Positions 22,264 through 30,126 of a stretch of 33,723 nt of DNA are shown one piece after another. Below the pieces are notes generated by a model. It did not search any database. It saw only the letters and a program-made list of their open reading frames with translations, and had not been told where the DNA came from. Both the position numbers and the translations under genes were made by a program. Every line of letters starts with the position of its first letter. Position 1 is the stretch's first letter. Source of the DNA: Minisyncoccota bacterium (GTDB lineage: Bacteria; Patescibacteriota; Minisyncoccia; JAHIHE01; JAGLIN01). The stretch covers positions 1 through 33,723 of the forward strand of contig JAGLIM010000053.1 of assembly GCA_023142995.1 (NCBI GenBank), written 5' to 3'.

Positions 22264-23439
22264 ATGTATGGAAGAACGTCATGGCTACCACCAGGTGGCA
22301 CAAACCTTTTTCAGGATATAAAAGATGAAATTGCCCTGGCAAAAAGAAGAATTATAGATATGTCTATAGGAGAACCTTCTCTTCCTCCGCTAGAAATAGC
22401 CAGGATAACAGCAGCACGAGAACTTTTAAGTTCAGATGTGAAAACACACGGATATCAAGACAACAAAACTCCAGCTCTTCTTAACTTTGCAGAACTTTTT
22501 GCTCTGTTCCATATGGACCCTCAGCTTGAAGGAAGATCAGACGTAAAGTTCCTAGGAACACCTGGCACAAAATCAATGCTCGGCGTAATAATACGCGCTT
22601 GTGGAGAAGAACTGAAGTTGGTTGGAACTCATACAAATCCCGGCTATCCAACACCAGCAGTTCAATGTGGTTATCAGGGTATACAACATTATGCTTTAAA
22701 GACCAACCCTGAGAATGACTTCCGCTTTAGCGTGGCAGACATCAAAGAAGGTACCGAGCTTTTAATGCTCAACTACCCTCACAATCCTTCGGGACAAGTG
22801 GCCACCAAAGAATTTTGGGAAGAGATCTGCGCTTATTGCGAGAAAAATGGAATCCGTCTGGTCAATGATGCTGCCTACACTGGTCTTGTTCATTATAGTA
22901 AAGACCACTGCACCTTAGCAGATGTTGCTGTCAACTATCCAAACCTTTCATGGGTAGAGCTCTACACAGCCTCCAAATTGATCAATGTAACAGGATGGAG
23001 AATTGGAGCAATGGTAGGATCACCTGATTTTATTGATGATATTGCAACCATAAAAGGCAACACAGACAGCGGACTCAGCGCCCCACTGGCAGCAGGAGTA
23101 TTAGATGCCGTGAAATATGACCAAACAGGGATAGCTACAAACAAAAATTTATACAGAGTGAGACTTCAATTTCTCATTAGAATTCTTGAAAATCAAGGCA
23201 TGCAACTTGCTGTTCGTCCCAGCGCAGGATTTTTCACTTTATGGAAAGTTCCTAAGATGGCTTTTGGGAAAACTATCACAAGAGCAGAAGAGTTTAATGA
23301 CCGAATGATCAGATTAGGTATTGTAGGTGTACCTTTTGATGGAGATGACAGCTACATAAGATACGCAGTTGTCAATGACATCATACCATTAGAAAATGAC
23401 ATTATTTCTGCTTTTGAAAAAGCAAAAGTGTCATATTAA
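22264..23439 (+). CDS. Class I/II PLP-dependent aminotransferase (LL-DAP aminotransferase-like)
   Basis: 391 aa from ATG at 22264, which is 11 bases behind GGAG; an in-frame ATG at 22255 is only two bases from it, and the track start is a TTG. Fold-type I motifs are clear: YPHNPSG, NDAAYTGL (Asp for the PLP ring nitrogen), TASKLINVTGWRIG (Lys for PLP) and SYIRYAVV (carboxylate-binding Arg). The opening and the PGTKSMLG loop resemble the LL-diaminopimelate/aspartate aminotransferase subgroup, but the substrate cannot be fixed. The last 15 codons and the terminator recur behind the cytochrome gene. Confidence 0.88.
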   Translation: MYGRTSWLPPGGTNLFQDIKDEIALAKRRIIDMSIGEPSLPPLEIARITAARELLSSDVKTHGYQDNKTPALLNFAELFALFHMDPQLEGRSDVKFLGTPGTKSMLGVIIRACGEELKLVGTHTNPGYPTPAVQCGYQGIQHYALKTNPENDFRFSVADIKEGTELLMLNYPHNPSGQVATKEFWEEICAYCEKNGIRLVNDAAYTGLVHYSKDHCTLADVAVNYPNLSWVELYTASKLINVTGWRIGAMVGSPDFIDDIATIKGNTDSGLSAPLAAGVLDAVKYDQTGIATNKNLYRVRLQFLIRILENQGMQLAVRPSAGFFTLWKVPKMAFGKTITRAEEFNDRMIRLGIVGVPFDGDDSYIRYAVVNDIIPLENDIISAFEKAKVSY

Positions 23440-23498
23440 AGACAAACATAACGAATTTTCTTCCGAATCCCACAAAGGTTCGGAATTTTTTTTATAAA
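23390..23498 (+). repeat. Direct repeat, left copy (aminotransferase 3' end plus terminator)
   Basis: About 108 bp, about 90 percent identical to 24967-25072. It covers the last 15 codons of the aminotransferase and its terminator. Differences are clustered in the coding part; the terminator is identical. Confidence 0.95.
23459..23494 (+). terminator. Terminator of the aminotransferase gene
   Basis: TTCCGAATCC and GGTTCGGAA pair (one bulged T), then eight T. Confidence 0.9.
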
Positions 23499-23615
23499 CT
23501 TCTTCGTGTAAAAATATTGCTATTACAACTGCTAGTAGAAAATAAAGCAGAACAAAGTCATTTTTAATAAACCCTTTATCACAATTGAAAAACAATTAAA
23601 AAACAATTGAAAAAC

Positions 23616-23644
23616 TTGACAATTTTTGATTTTTATTATATGTT
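23616..23644 (+). promoter_or_regulatory. Bacterial-type promoter of the cytochrome gene
   Basis: TTGACA, 17-bp spacer, TATGTT. It lies about 190 bases before the start codon. Three AACAATT(G) units precede it (23580-23610). Confidence 0.65.
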
Positions 23645-23708
23645 ACTTTTGGATTATAAAATACGAATTTTTGTTTTATTATCATGACTTAAAGATATTA
23701 AAATAAAA

Positions 23709-23721
23709 TTGTTCTTTATTA
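23709..23721 (+). promoter_or_regulatory. boxA-like motif in the cytochrome leader
   Basis: TTGTTCTTTATTA, about 60 bases into the predicted transcript. Confidence 0.35.
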
Positions 23722-23729
23722 CAAAATTT

Positions 23730-23791
23730 ATCTAAGGTGACTTTTGTTTGATATTATCCAAAACAAATATTTAGCAAAAATCACCTTAGAT
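23730..23791 (+). other. Long hairpin in the cytochrome leader
   Basis: ATCTAAGGTGACTTTTG and CAAAAATCACCTTAGAT pair over 17 bp with one G-T. It ends 32 bases before the ribosome site. It could stabilise the mRNA or act as a binding site. Confidence 0.82.
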
Positions 23792-23837
23792 ATGAATGAA
23801 GCTATGGATAAAGCTAGGTGAACAGGAGGAACACAAA

Positions 23838-24965
23838 ATGAAAAGAATAGCGATATGGGCAAGTCTTGTAGTTCTATTTATGATAGGACTTGGATCCCCT
23901 TGTATAGCAGACAGTGTTGGTGGTTGTACAGGCTGCCACCAAGAGATTGTCGATAACTTCGAAACATCCCTGCACTATACGGCGTCAGGAATGTACGATG
24001 GATATCAAGATGGTGCTGCCGGATATTTCGGCATTGACATGGATGAATATTACGAAGAATTCAATTGTGCTAAATGCCACGTTACAACATGCACAACGTG
24101 TCATATAGGATACTCGGCTACGTACGGGCATAAACACCAAGGCAATCAGATAAACATAAGTATTGATACCTGTGATCCGTGTCATGGGAAAAAACAGACA
24201 TCCACTTTTATGGGTGAGATGCCTATGCATAAGAGTAAAGGTCCGAGTGCAGACATTCACTACGAGGCCGGAATGATTTGCACTGACTGTCATGAGCCAG
24301 AGGACATGCACGGAACTGGTGTAAAATATGACAAACAACTCGAAGCAATCTCAGTAGAATGCGGAGACTGCCACAACAATCCCGAAAAAACTGTGAATGA
24401 GATAGAGGTAACACAGTACTCGTCTGAATCTTATTCACACGAAATACACGGAGATAACTTGAGTTGTATAACTTGTCATTCAAGTTGGGTGTTAAATTGC
24501 CAGAATTGTCATCTCAAAGATCGAAAAGGGATGACAGTAACTCCAGATACGTTTTTCCTTGCGAAAGATGAAGAAGGACAGATAACGACCTTCTTCAAAA
24601 TGGAGACTAAGTATCAAGACGAAAGTCATATTGAGACTGAGTATCGAAGAGACGAAATTCATACCGTTTTCGGAGAGTGGTATGGCCACACGGCGACTAA
24701 CGAACCCAAGAAGTGCAACGTCTGCCATGAAAACGCAGAAGAGGTATTCCTCGCAAGATACACTGTCGGAGAAAATGTTCAGATCTGCGGATCATTCGTG
24801 GACAATAAAACAATTGAGCGTGTGATCAATGCCGAAATTGTCCAACCGCCAGAAGAAACTCCAGATAGTACAGATGATACGACAACAGATGAAACACCTG
24901 GTTTCAAAGCAGTCTTTGTCATTGCTGGACTGCTTGCGATTGCATATATAAGACGCCGTGAATGA
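23838..24965 (+). CDS. Nine-heme cytochrome c with PGF-CTERM-like sorting signal
   Basis: 375 aa from ATG at 23838, eight bases behind AGGAGG; the track starts 14 codons early. A signal peptide covers about 1-25. Nine CxxCH heme sites lie at about 30, 77, 85, 112, 148, 175, 210, 221 and 293; several more His could be distal ligands. A Thr/Asp linker leads to the C-terminus TPGFKAVFVIAGLLAIAYIRRRE region: PGF, a hydrophobic segment and an Arg cluster, as in the archaeal PGF-CTERM signal cut by archaeosortase A. The protein would carry electrons at the cell surface. No heme-lyase or cytochrome maturation gene is in the window. Base composition is richer in G and C than the neighbours. Transfer from an archaeon, such as a methane-cycling lineage, is inferred. 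Confidence 0.92.
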   Translation: MKRIAIWASLVVLFMIGLGSPCIADSVGGCTGCHQEIVDNFETSLHYTASGMYDGYQDGAAGYFGIDMDEYYEEFNCAKCHVTTCTTCHIGYSATYGHKHQGNQINISIDTCDPCHGKKQTSTFMGEMPMHKSKGPSADIHYEAGMICTDCHEPEDMHGTGVKYDKQLEAISVECGDCHNNPEKTVNEIEVTQYSSESYSHEIHGDNLSCITCHSSWVLNCQNCHLKDRKGMTVTPDTFFLAKDEEGQITTFFKMETKYQDESHIETEYRRDEIHTVFGEWYGHTATNEPKKCNVCHENAEEVFLARYTVGENVQICGSFVDNKTIERVINAEIVQPPEETPDSTDDTTTDETPGFKAVFVIAGLLAIAYIRRRE

Positions 24966-24966
24966 A

Positions 24967-25072
24967 TAGAAAATGACACCGTTTCTGCTTTAAAAAAAGC
25001 AAAAGTGTCATAAAGACAAATATAACGAATTTTCTTCCGAATCCCACAAAGGTTCGGAATTTTTTTTATAAA
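24967..25072 (+). repeat. Direct repeat, right copy
   Basis: Begins two bases behind the cytochrome stop. It encodes, still in an open frame, ENDTVSALKKAKVS and stop, against ENDIISAFEKAKVSY in the aminotransferase, then the same terminator. Confidence 0.95.
25034..25068 (+). terminator. Terminator behind the cytochrome gene
   Basis: The same hairpin and T run as at 23459. A smaller hairpin, GCTTT/AAAGC within TGACAC/GTGTCA, precedes it. Confidence 0.9.
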
Positions 25073-25105
25073 ATTAGAACTTTTTTACAAACAACCCTAA
25101 ATATC

Positions 25106-25155
25106 AAAAGCGTAGTGTATTTTGCAACGGCCGTTGCAAAACACACTACGCTTTT
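25106..25155. repeat. 50-bp near-perfect palindrome
   Basis: Two 25-bp arms meet without a spacer at CGGCCG; one mismatch. It could form a cruciform. It lies in the gene-free stretch 24966-25386. Confidence 0.95.
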
Positions 25156-25176
25156 ATTTCTTCTGTTAAAAGTTCT

Positions 25177-25309
25177 AAAACCTGATTTCGGGTTTTACCC
25201 ATTAAATTATATACAATCCTATATTACAAGTTGATGATGAGTTGATAAATGATTTTTACCTAAAAACTGAGAGTATAACTTTTCTCACGGCCATGAGAAA
25301 AACGTTATA
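25177..25309. repeat. Two further inverted repeats
   Basis: AAAACC/GGTTTT with an 8-nt loop at 25177-25196, and TATAACTTTTCTCA with TGAGAAAAACGTTATA around CGGCCA at 25274-25309. The second shares a CGGCC centre with the 50-bp palindrome. I see no gene between 25073 and 25386. Confidence 0.7.
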
Positions 25310-25386
25310 GTTGGTTTGTTTAAATATTACAGATATTATTTATAAATAAAAAAAGAGGACAGATAATATTGAATATTCCTGCCATT

Positions 25387-25833
25387 TTATATATTAATGA
25401 AATCCTGATCAGACTCTCTTTCAATTGCTTCATTTGTAATATCTAACAAAGAAGCATAATTGACATAGAAACGAACTAATGTTTCTGTTGTTTCATCTTT
25501 TTCGCTAGAGACTATAAAACCTTCAATGAATCTTCCAATATCTTTTAATATATTGTAAAAGACACCAAAACCATCTTTACATGGAAATCCAGGACTTTCT
25601 GGACCGAAGTTTGATTCTAAGTTACGCATATAGTCTCTTAGAAAACAAAACACTGCAAACATTTCTTGCTCATCTTTCATTTTTTTAGACATTTCAAGAA
25701 GTTCAAAATCTCCAACGATCTTCTTTAAATCGCAAAATGCCTCTGTTGCAGCATCTCCTCCTTCTTCCATTCGCGCAGAAATTGATCTTAATTCATTTTT
25801 TAATTCATTTATTCTTGCTTCTGATATAAGCAA
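25387..25833 (-). CDS. 148-aa helical protein of unknown function
   Basis: The track begins at a TTG only two bases behind AGGAGG, which is too close. An ATA two codons later lies eight bases behind it, the spacing of other genes here, so ATA may be the true start. The protein is helical, rich in Glu and Met, with a middle stretch FGPESPGFPCKDGFGVFYNIL. No membrane segment and no family is recognised. It has its own TTGACA/TAGTAT promoter and a short leader. Confidence 0.75.
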   Translation of the reverse strand: MLISEARINELKNELRSISARMEEGGDAATEAFCDLKKIVGDFELLEMSKKMKDEQEMFAVFCFLRDYMRNLESNFGPESPGFPCKDGFGVFYNILKDIGRFIEGFIVSSEKDETTETLVRFYVNYASLLDITNEAIERESDQDFINI

Positions 25834-25859
25834 TCCCTCCTGATCTTAAAAGTACTTTA

Positions 25860-25887
25860 ATACTAACAAAATCTTTAAGAATGTCAA
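25860..25887 (-). promoter_or_regulatory. Promoter of the 148-aa gene
   Basis: Minus strand TTGACA, 16-bp spacer, TAGTAT, preceded by TTTTGT as at purB. Confidence 0.72.
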
Positions 25888-25934
25888 CATTTATAGCCAA
25901 ATTCAATTATTAGTATCTTTACGATATTTTTTTT

Positions 25935-25974
25935 ACAAAAAATAAAATAAATCCGCTAGATGCTTCTAGCGGAT
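25935..25974 (-). terminator. Terminator of the CoA operon
   Basis: ATCCGCTAGA and TCTAGCGGAT form a 10-bp perfect stem with a 4-nt loop; on the minus strand TTATTTTATTTTTT follows. Confidence 0.88.
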
Positions 25975-25990
25975 ATTTTCGTTCAATTAA

Positions 25991-27202
25991 TTATTTATTC
26001 TCTCTTATAATTTTAAACCTCCTTTTATATTCCTTTTGAAGTTTTTCATAAACTTCTCCTGTATTCGTTTCTTTCGATCCGTCAATTTTGATAAACAGAC
26101 GGTCAAACTCTTCTCGCTGCCTTGCGATAATCTCTTCAGTTCTCTCCTTGTTACCAAACTGAAATTCAAATCTTCTTTCTATTTGTTTCTTGTTAAGACC
26201 TCTTTTTGCCATTCGTTTTTTCTGGATCTCTTTATCAACTTGAACAAGAACAATGTTCTCATTAACAAGATGAGTCATCTCACCTTCAATAAGGTTAGCT
26301 CCTTCAATCAGAAAGATTCCTTTACCAAGTTCATCCAGCCTTTTTCTGAGAAGATGAAGAATCGGATCCAACACTATTCCTACCAGCTTATCAAGCTTTC
26401 TCTTTGAGGAAAAAGCAATGTTTCCCAATTTATGCGTATCAATACTCGTATTCTCTCTTAAAAGTTTACCTCCAAATTCTCTGTTAATCTGTTTTCTAAT
26501 AGCCAAAAATCTTGGAGTGGGATCATTGCTATAAACAACTTTTCCCAATTCATCAAGACTGATATGATATATTGACATATCTTCAGTTCCACCATTTTCT
26601 TCTGAGAGCCCTTGGATATCTTCAGCGAACGTTGTTTTACCAGAAGCGATTCCTCCAGTAACCCCAATTATCAGCTGATTCTTCATCCTTATCTGAAGAG
26701 CCTCTCTTGTTAATGCTGGAGCAAAATCTTTAGCATCAATACCTAAATCGATAAAGCTCTTTAAATTGCTTGAAGAAACTTTTAGTAATGCTGGATCGGT
26801 CTGTGGAATAATAAGAGTTGTCAGACTACCAGAAAGTTTAGAATTCACTTCAGCTATCCATCTCTCAGACTTAAAGTCTTCTGAGTCCCGTGCTCCTTTC
26901 ACAAACATATTGATATTCTGTTCATAAAACAAATTTGCAATGATTCCTGAATACGGAATTACCTTCACTCTGTCTTTATATTCAACAGGTATTGTTCGTT
27001 CAATTAAAAATACTTTTTCTTCTGTTGAAAAAGTGCTTTTATCTTCTTTTTCTTCATTAACTCCGATCACAATATACAATATTGCTTTTGAATGAATCTC
27101 AAGAAAAGAGATTACGGCTGATAAGTGCCCATCGTGAAATGGATCAAAGCTACCGGGAAAACCGGCAATAAGTTGTTCTTGAATTTCTTTCATTTCTTTC
27201 AC
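25991..27202 (-). CDS. coaDE: Bifunctional phosphopantetheine adenylyltransferase / dephospho-CoA kinase
   Basis: 403 aa. Residues 1-165 are CoaD-like: GSFDPFHDGHLSAV holds the nucleotidyltransferase motif (HxGH form HDGH), then FVKGARDSEDF and SSSNLKSFIDLG. Residues about 175-400 are CoaE-like with the P-loop VTGGIASGKTT. Together they convert 4'-phosphopantetheine to CoA in two ATP-dependent steps. Such fusions, with the adenylyltransferase first, are known from animal CoA synthase; in bacteria the two are normally separate. The start has GAGGTG six bases before it and lies six bases behind the preceding stop. Last gene of the operon. Confidence 0.9.
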   Translation of the reverse strand: MKEMKEIQEQLIAGFPGSFDPFHDGHLSAVISFLEIHSKAILYIVIGVNEEKEDKSTFSTEEKVFLIERTIPVEYKDRVKVIPYSGIIANLFYEQNINMFVKGARDSEDFKSERWIAEVNSKLSGSLTTLIIPQTDPALLKVSSSNLKSFIDLGIDAKDFAPALTREALQIRMKNQLIIGVTGGIASGKTTFAEDIQGLSEENGGTEDMSIYHISLDELGKVVYSNDPTPRFLAIRKQINREFGGKLLRENTSIDTHKLGNIAFSSKRKLDKLVGIVLDPILHLLRKRLDELGKGIFLIEGANLIEGEMTHLVNENIVLVQVDKEIQKKRMAKRGLNKKQIERRFEFQFGNKERTEEIIARQREEFDRLFIKIDGSKETNTGEVYEKLQKEYKRRFKIIRENK

Positions 27203-27208
27203 CTCTTT

Positions 27209-28012
27209 TTATATAATTACATTATTCAACTCGCTTGCGATACAAATGGGAGAATTTGTTTCTTTTATTCTTTGAAGAATGTTCTCTTCAAGAGTAATTG
27301 GGATATGATTAAGATACAATCTCTTTTGAATCTCAACTGGCAAAGTCAAAAGCTCATTAAAATGAGTATGCGATTGACTGCCAACGGCATAAGACCCTGC
27401 TTCATGAATTATAGGATACTCTCCTTTTTTTGCAAGAAATTCTATTAGCTCTAAATCAAAACTTGTATCTCCAGAATAAGCAAGAACAGGAACACCATTT
27501 CTCAAAATGCAAAATGCAATTGAAAGAAAAGGCGCATGTTTTGTGCTTCTCTTGAAAGTTTCAATTTCAATTCCCAATTCTTCTATCTTAGTCGTCTTGC
27601 CAAGTTCCAATTCAATTAATTTTACATAATCCTCCAATTGTCTTTTCGTTTTCATATCTATTCTATCTGTCTCAAATGCTGTTCTGACCCTCTGCCACAA
27701 CTGTTTGGCAATCTCTGGATGGGTTATCAGAAGAAGCTTTGAATTTTCTCCAAAAACCTTATGCCAGATAAGAGAATCAAATCCCGCAATATGATCAGCA
27801 TCAACATGTGTTATTATCAAAGCATCAACATGTGTAAGTTCACTTTCCGATCTCAATGTTTTCATTCTCGGCAAAGTTGCTGTTATGTGCGCGGGAGCTT
27901 CTATCACGATAGTTTTTCCATTAACCTCTAAAACGGTCAGATTCTCCAGACCGCCAGAACCTACCGAAAACATATCATGATATCCAAATGTCCGTATCGT
28001 TATTCCTTTCAT
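27209..28012 (-). CDS. Metallo-beta-lactamase fold hydrolase
   Basis: 267 aa. The metal motif is THVDADHIAG (HxDxDH; the usual form is HxHxDH), with later YSGDTSFD, an SHTHFNE stretch and a C-terminal NHIP. Relatives include RNase Z-like and phosphodiesterase-like enzymes; a substrate cannot be named. The ribosome site and start (AGGAGGAACACAAAATGAAA) are identical over 20 bases to those of the cytochrome gene. It lies within the CoA operon. Confidence 0.85.
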   Translation of the reverse strand: MKGITIRTFGYHDMFSVGSGGLENLTVLEVNGKTIVIEAPAHITATLPRMKTLRSESELTHVDALIITHVDADHIAGFDSLIWHKVFGENSKLLLITHPEIAKQLWQRVRTAFETDRIDMKTKRQLEDYVKLIELELGKTTKIEELGIEIETFKRSTKHAPFLSIAFCILRNGVPVLAYSGDTSFDLELIEFLAKKGEYPIIHEAGSYAVGSQSHTHFNELLTLPVEIQKRLYLNHIPITLEENILQRIKETNSPICIASELNNVII

Positions 28013-28042
28013 TTTGTGTTCCTCCTATTGCTATAAATAAGT

Positions 28043-28474
28043 TTAATCGATTTTTTTTCTCATCCATACGTGACCTTCACTACTTTGTTTTACAATTTCA
28101 AATCCCTTCTTCCTGTAATATGAAATAACACCGCAAATTTTTGCCGTTAATACTCCTATATTTTTATATTCTTGAGATCTTGCAATTGAATCTACTAAAG
28201 TAATAATTTGTTCTCCAAGTCCTAACCCTTTGCGTGTAAACTCTTTCAAAGAGTAAAAAACAAAATACAAAGAATTATTTCTTTCTTTTAGATAAAGAAT
28301 TCCAACTATTGTGTTTCCACTATAAACAAAGTAATGATCTTTAGTTCTCTTAACTTCTATATCATAATTCTCATTACCTCCTGCACAGATGAAATGCTCT
28401 TCCCATTCTCTAAATTCCATACAATTTTCATCTTCTTGTGATATCTTTTTAATGAATATTGTTTGTTTAATCAT
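28043..28474 (-). CDS. GNAT family N-acetyltransferase
   Basis: 143 aa. The acetyl-CoA loop is seen as TRKGLGLGEQIITLVD (motif R/Q-x-x-G-x-G/A), followed by YYRKKGFEIV, the usual C-terminal strand. Target unknown. It has only a weak ribosome site (GTGAG) 44 bases behind the preceding gene, so it may be translated less than its neighbours. Confidence 0.8.
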   Translation of the reverse strand: MIKQTIFIKKISQEDENCMEFREWEEHFICAGGNENYDIEVKRTKDHYFVYSGNTIVGILYLKERNNSLYFVFYSLKEFTRKGLGLGEQIITLVDSIARSQEYKNIGVLTAKICGVISYYRKKGFEIVKQSSEGHVWMRKKID

Positions 28475-28518
28475 TAGCTCACGCTCATTGAATTATAGCA
28501 AAAGTTGAAATTTAGATC

Positions 28519-28746
28519 TCAACTCCCACCATCTTTCACTTTTGCTGTTATTGTTGTGCTAAAATCGAATTCTACTTTCTCTCCTTTTATTGCATAAGGA
28601 GGATGATTTTCATTATAGTGTCTCACGACCCATTCTTTCACCTCATCAATAGTTTCAACAGATCTTAGAACTTGATAACAACCACCCGCAATCTGTCCGC
28701 AATCACCACAACGACCAACATTCCATTTTATTAAATAATATGTCAT
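28519..28746 (-). CDS. 75-aa protein with CGDCG motif
   Basis: MTYYLIKWNVGRCGDCGQIAGGCYQVL... has GGAGG five bases before ATG. A CxxC plus a third Cys (GGC) suggest a metal site. No family is recognised. It lies between coaC and the GNAT gene on the operon. Confidence 0.75.
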   Translation of the reverse strand: MTYYLIKWNVGRCGDCGQIAGGCYQVLRSVETIDEVKEWVVRHYNENHPPYAIKGEKVEFDFSTTITAKVKDGGS

Positions 28747-28788
28747 TCTTTCCTCCGATAATTTGAGGAGACAGAGCAGAACTCCGCC

Positions 28789-29364
28789 TCAACTCATTTC
28801 ATTGTTCATTCTCTCAACGATATCCTTTATTGAAGCCATCTTTCCAATTCCTTCGTCACCGCATTGTAGTGTGCCAGTAACAGGACCAATGACTTTATAC
28901 ATCTGCTCTTTTTTCAATTCTTCCATATTCTTCAGAAAGAATGGGTTCTGCCACATATTAACATTCATCGCTGGAGCAATAAATATTTTTTTGTTGGCAG
29001 GCATTGCCAAAGCAGTTGTCGTCAGAAAGTTGTCGGCGAAAGCATGAACTACTTTACTGATCGTATTGGCCGAAGCCGGAGCGATCAGCATTGCATCCGC
29101 CCACTTGACCAAATTAATGTGTCTCACTTTTCCCTTTTCTTTGGAAAAAGCTCCAGTAAATTCCAGAAGTCCTGATTCCCAAATTTCTAAAAATTTGAAT
29201 ATCTTTCCAGGCTTCCTTGCAAGCACCGAAAGCACAAACAGCCAAGAGGCCTTCGTGGTAATTATTTTCACCTGAAAACCATTTTTTTCAAGTTCATCAA
29301 TAAGCTTGAAGATCATTACTGTTGCCACGCTTCCCGTAATCCCTAAGATTATATTCTTACTCAT
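28789..29364 (-). CDS. coaC: Phosphopantothenoylcysteine decarboxylase (CoaC flavoprotein)
   Basis: 191 aa. Flavoprotein (HFCD) motifs: GITGSVATVMIFKL at the N-terminus, IAPASANTISKV, APAMNVNMWQNP (PxMNxxMW) and the substrate-lid Cys in GTLQCGDEGIGKM. It decarboxylates 4'-phosphopantothenoylcysteine to 4'-phosphopantetheine using FMN. In most bacteria it is the N-terminal half of a CoaBC fusion; here it is a separate gene, downstream of coaB. Ribosome site AGGAGG, eight bases before ATG. Confidence 0.92.
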   Translation of the reverse strand: MSKNIILGITGSVATVMIFKLIDELEKNGFQVKIITTKASWLFVLSVLARKPGKIFKFLEIWESGLLEFTGAFSKEKGKVRHINLVKWADAMLIAPASANTISKVVHAFADNFLTTTALAMPANKKIFIAPAMNVNMWQNPFFLKNMEELKKEQMYKVIGPVTGTLQCGDEGIGKMASIKDIVERMNNEMS

Positions 29365-29376
29365 AATTCTTTCCTC

Positions 29377-30108
29377 CTATATTTTCCTGCTTATCTCAAA
29401 CAGTAATCTCCTGTACATTTCTTCTCTTTTGGAAACTACTGTAACATTCTTTTCTGCATCAACGAAATAAGCTGCCGCAGTTGTCTCTGAAGTGCCAAAC
29501 TTATTATTAGCAACTACCAAATCGCTGTTGTTTTTAACAAGTCCAGCAAAAGCCTTATCAAGTAGCTCTTTCTCAGTAAGACCAACTTCAAGCTTAAACT
29601 GTACCAGAAAGATCTCTGGATCCCAGTTTTTGATATGACTGATGATCTTCGGTGTTTGAACAGTTTTGATCTCAAGCTTGTCAGACCCTGATCCAATCTT
29701 GCCATCTGTCTTAAGTGGAGCATAATCAGCCACCGCCGCAGAATGAATTACTGCATCAAATTCTGTTGATGAAATATTCTTTTCCATCAAGCTCATTAAC
29801 TCATCAAAATATTGATAGCTAACGATCTCAAGTTTTCCTCCAGAGACAAACATTTTTGTTTTTGAAAGAAAAATACTTTTCATCTTACTTAGAACATCTC
29901 CAAATGATTCATCAACCATAATACTGGTTTCCTTAATAGTATAAGGCCCGAGCAAAAGAGTAACTTGAGCACCAAGTTCCGCAGCAAGAACTGCAATTCT
30001 ATATCCAGTTGTTCCACCAAAAACATTGGTAATCACTCTAACATCATCAACTGAAACCCAAGTCGGTCCAGCTGTCAGCAAAATCTTCTTATTCTTAAGC
30101 ATTCTCAT
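29377..30108 (-). CDS. coaB: Phosphopantothenate-cysteine ligase (CoaB)
   Basis: 243 aa. LLTAGPTWVSVDDVRVITN matches the family TAGxTxExIDxVRxIxN pattern, and the later motifs are AAVADYAP, KTVQTPKII and LVVANNKFG. It joins cysteine to 4'-phosphopantothenate with a nucleoside triphosphate. The Asn of VANN and the flexible Lys loop are present in outline. AGGAGG is eight bases before ATG. It stands alone instead of being fused to CoaC and comes 12 bases before it, so this order is the reverse of the usual CoaC-CoaB domain order. Confidence 0.88.
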   Translation of the reverse strand: MRMLKNKKILLTAGPTWVSVDDVRVITNVFGGTTGYRIAVLAAELGAQVTLLLGPYTIKETSIMVDESFGDVLSKMKSIFLSKTKMFVSGGKLEIVSYQYFDELMSLMEKNISSTEFDAVIHSAAVADYAPLKTDGKIGSGSDKLEIKTVQTPKIISHIKNWDPEIFLVQFKLEVGLTEKELLDKAFAGLVKNNSDLVVANNKFGTSETTAAAYFVDAEKNVTVVSKREEMYRRLLFEISRKI

Positions 30109-30126
30109 TATTCTATCCTCCTTAAA

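Noticed and set aside
22962-24979. Minus-strand frames within the aminotransferase and cytochrome genes
   Set aside because: Antisense shadows; the plus frames have clear motifs.
23440-25072. Insertion sequence carrying the cytochrome
   Set aside because: No transposase, no terminal inverted repeats and no short target duplication; the 108-bp flanking repeats are a gene end plus terminator.
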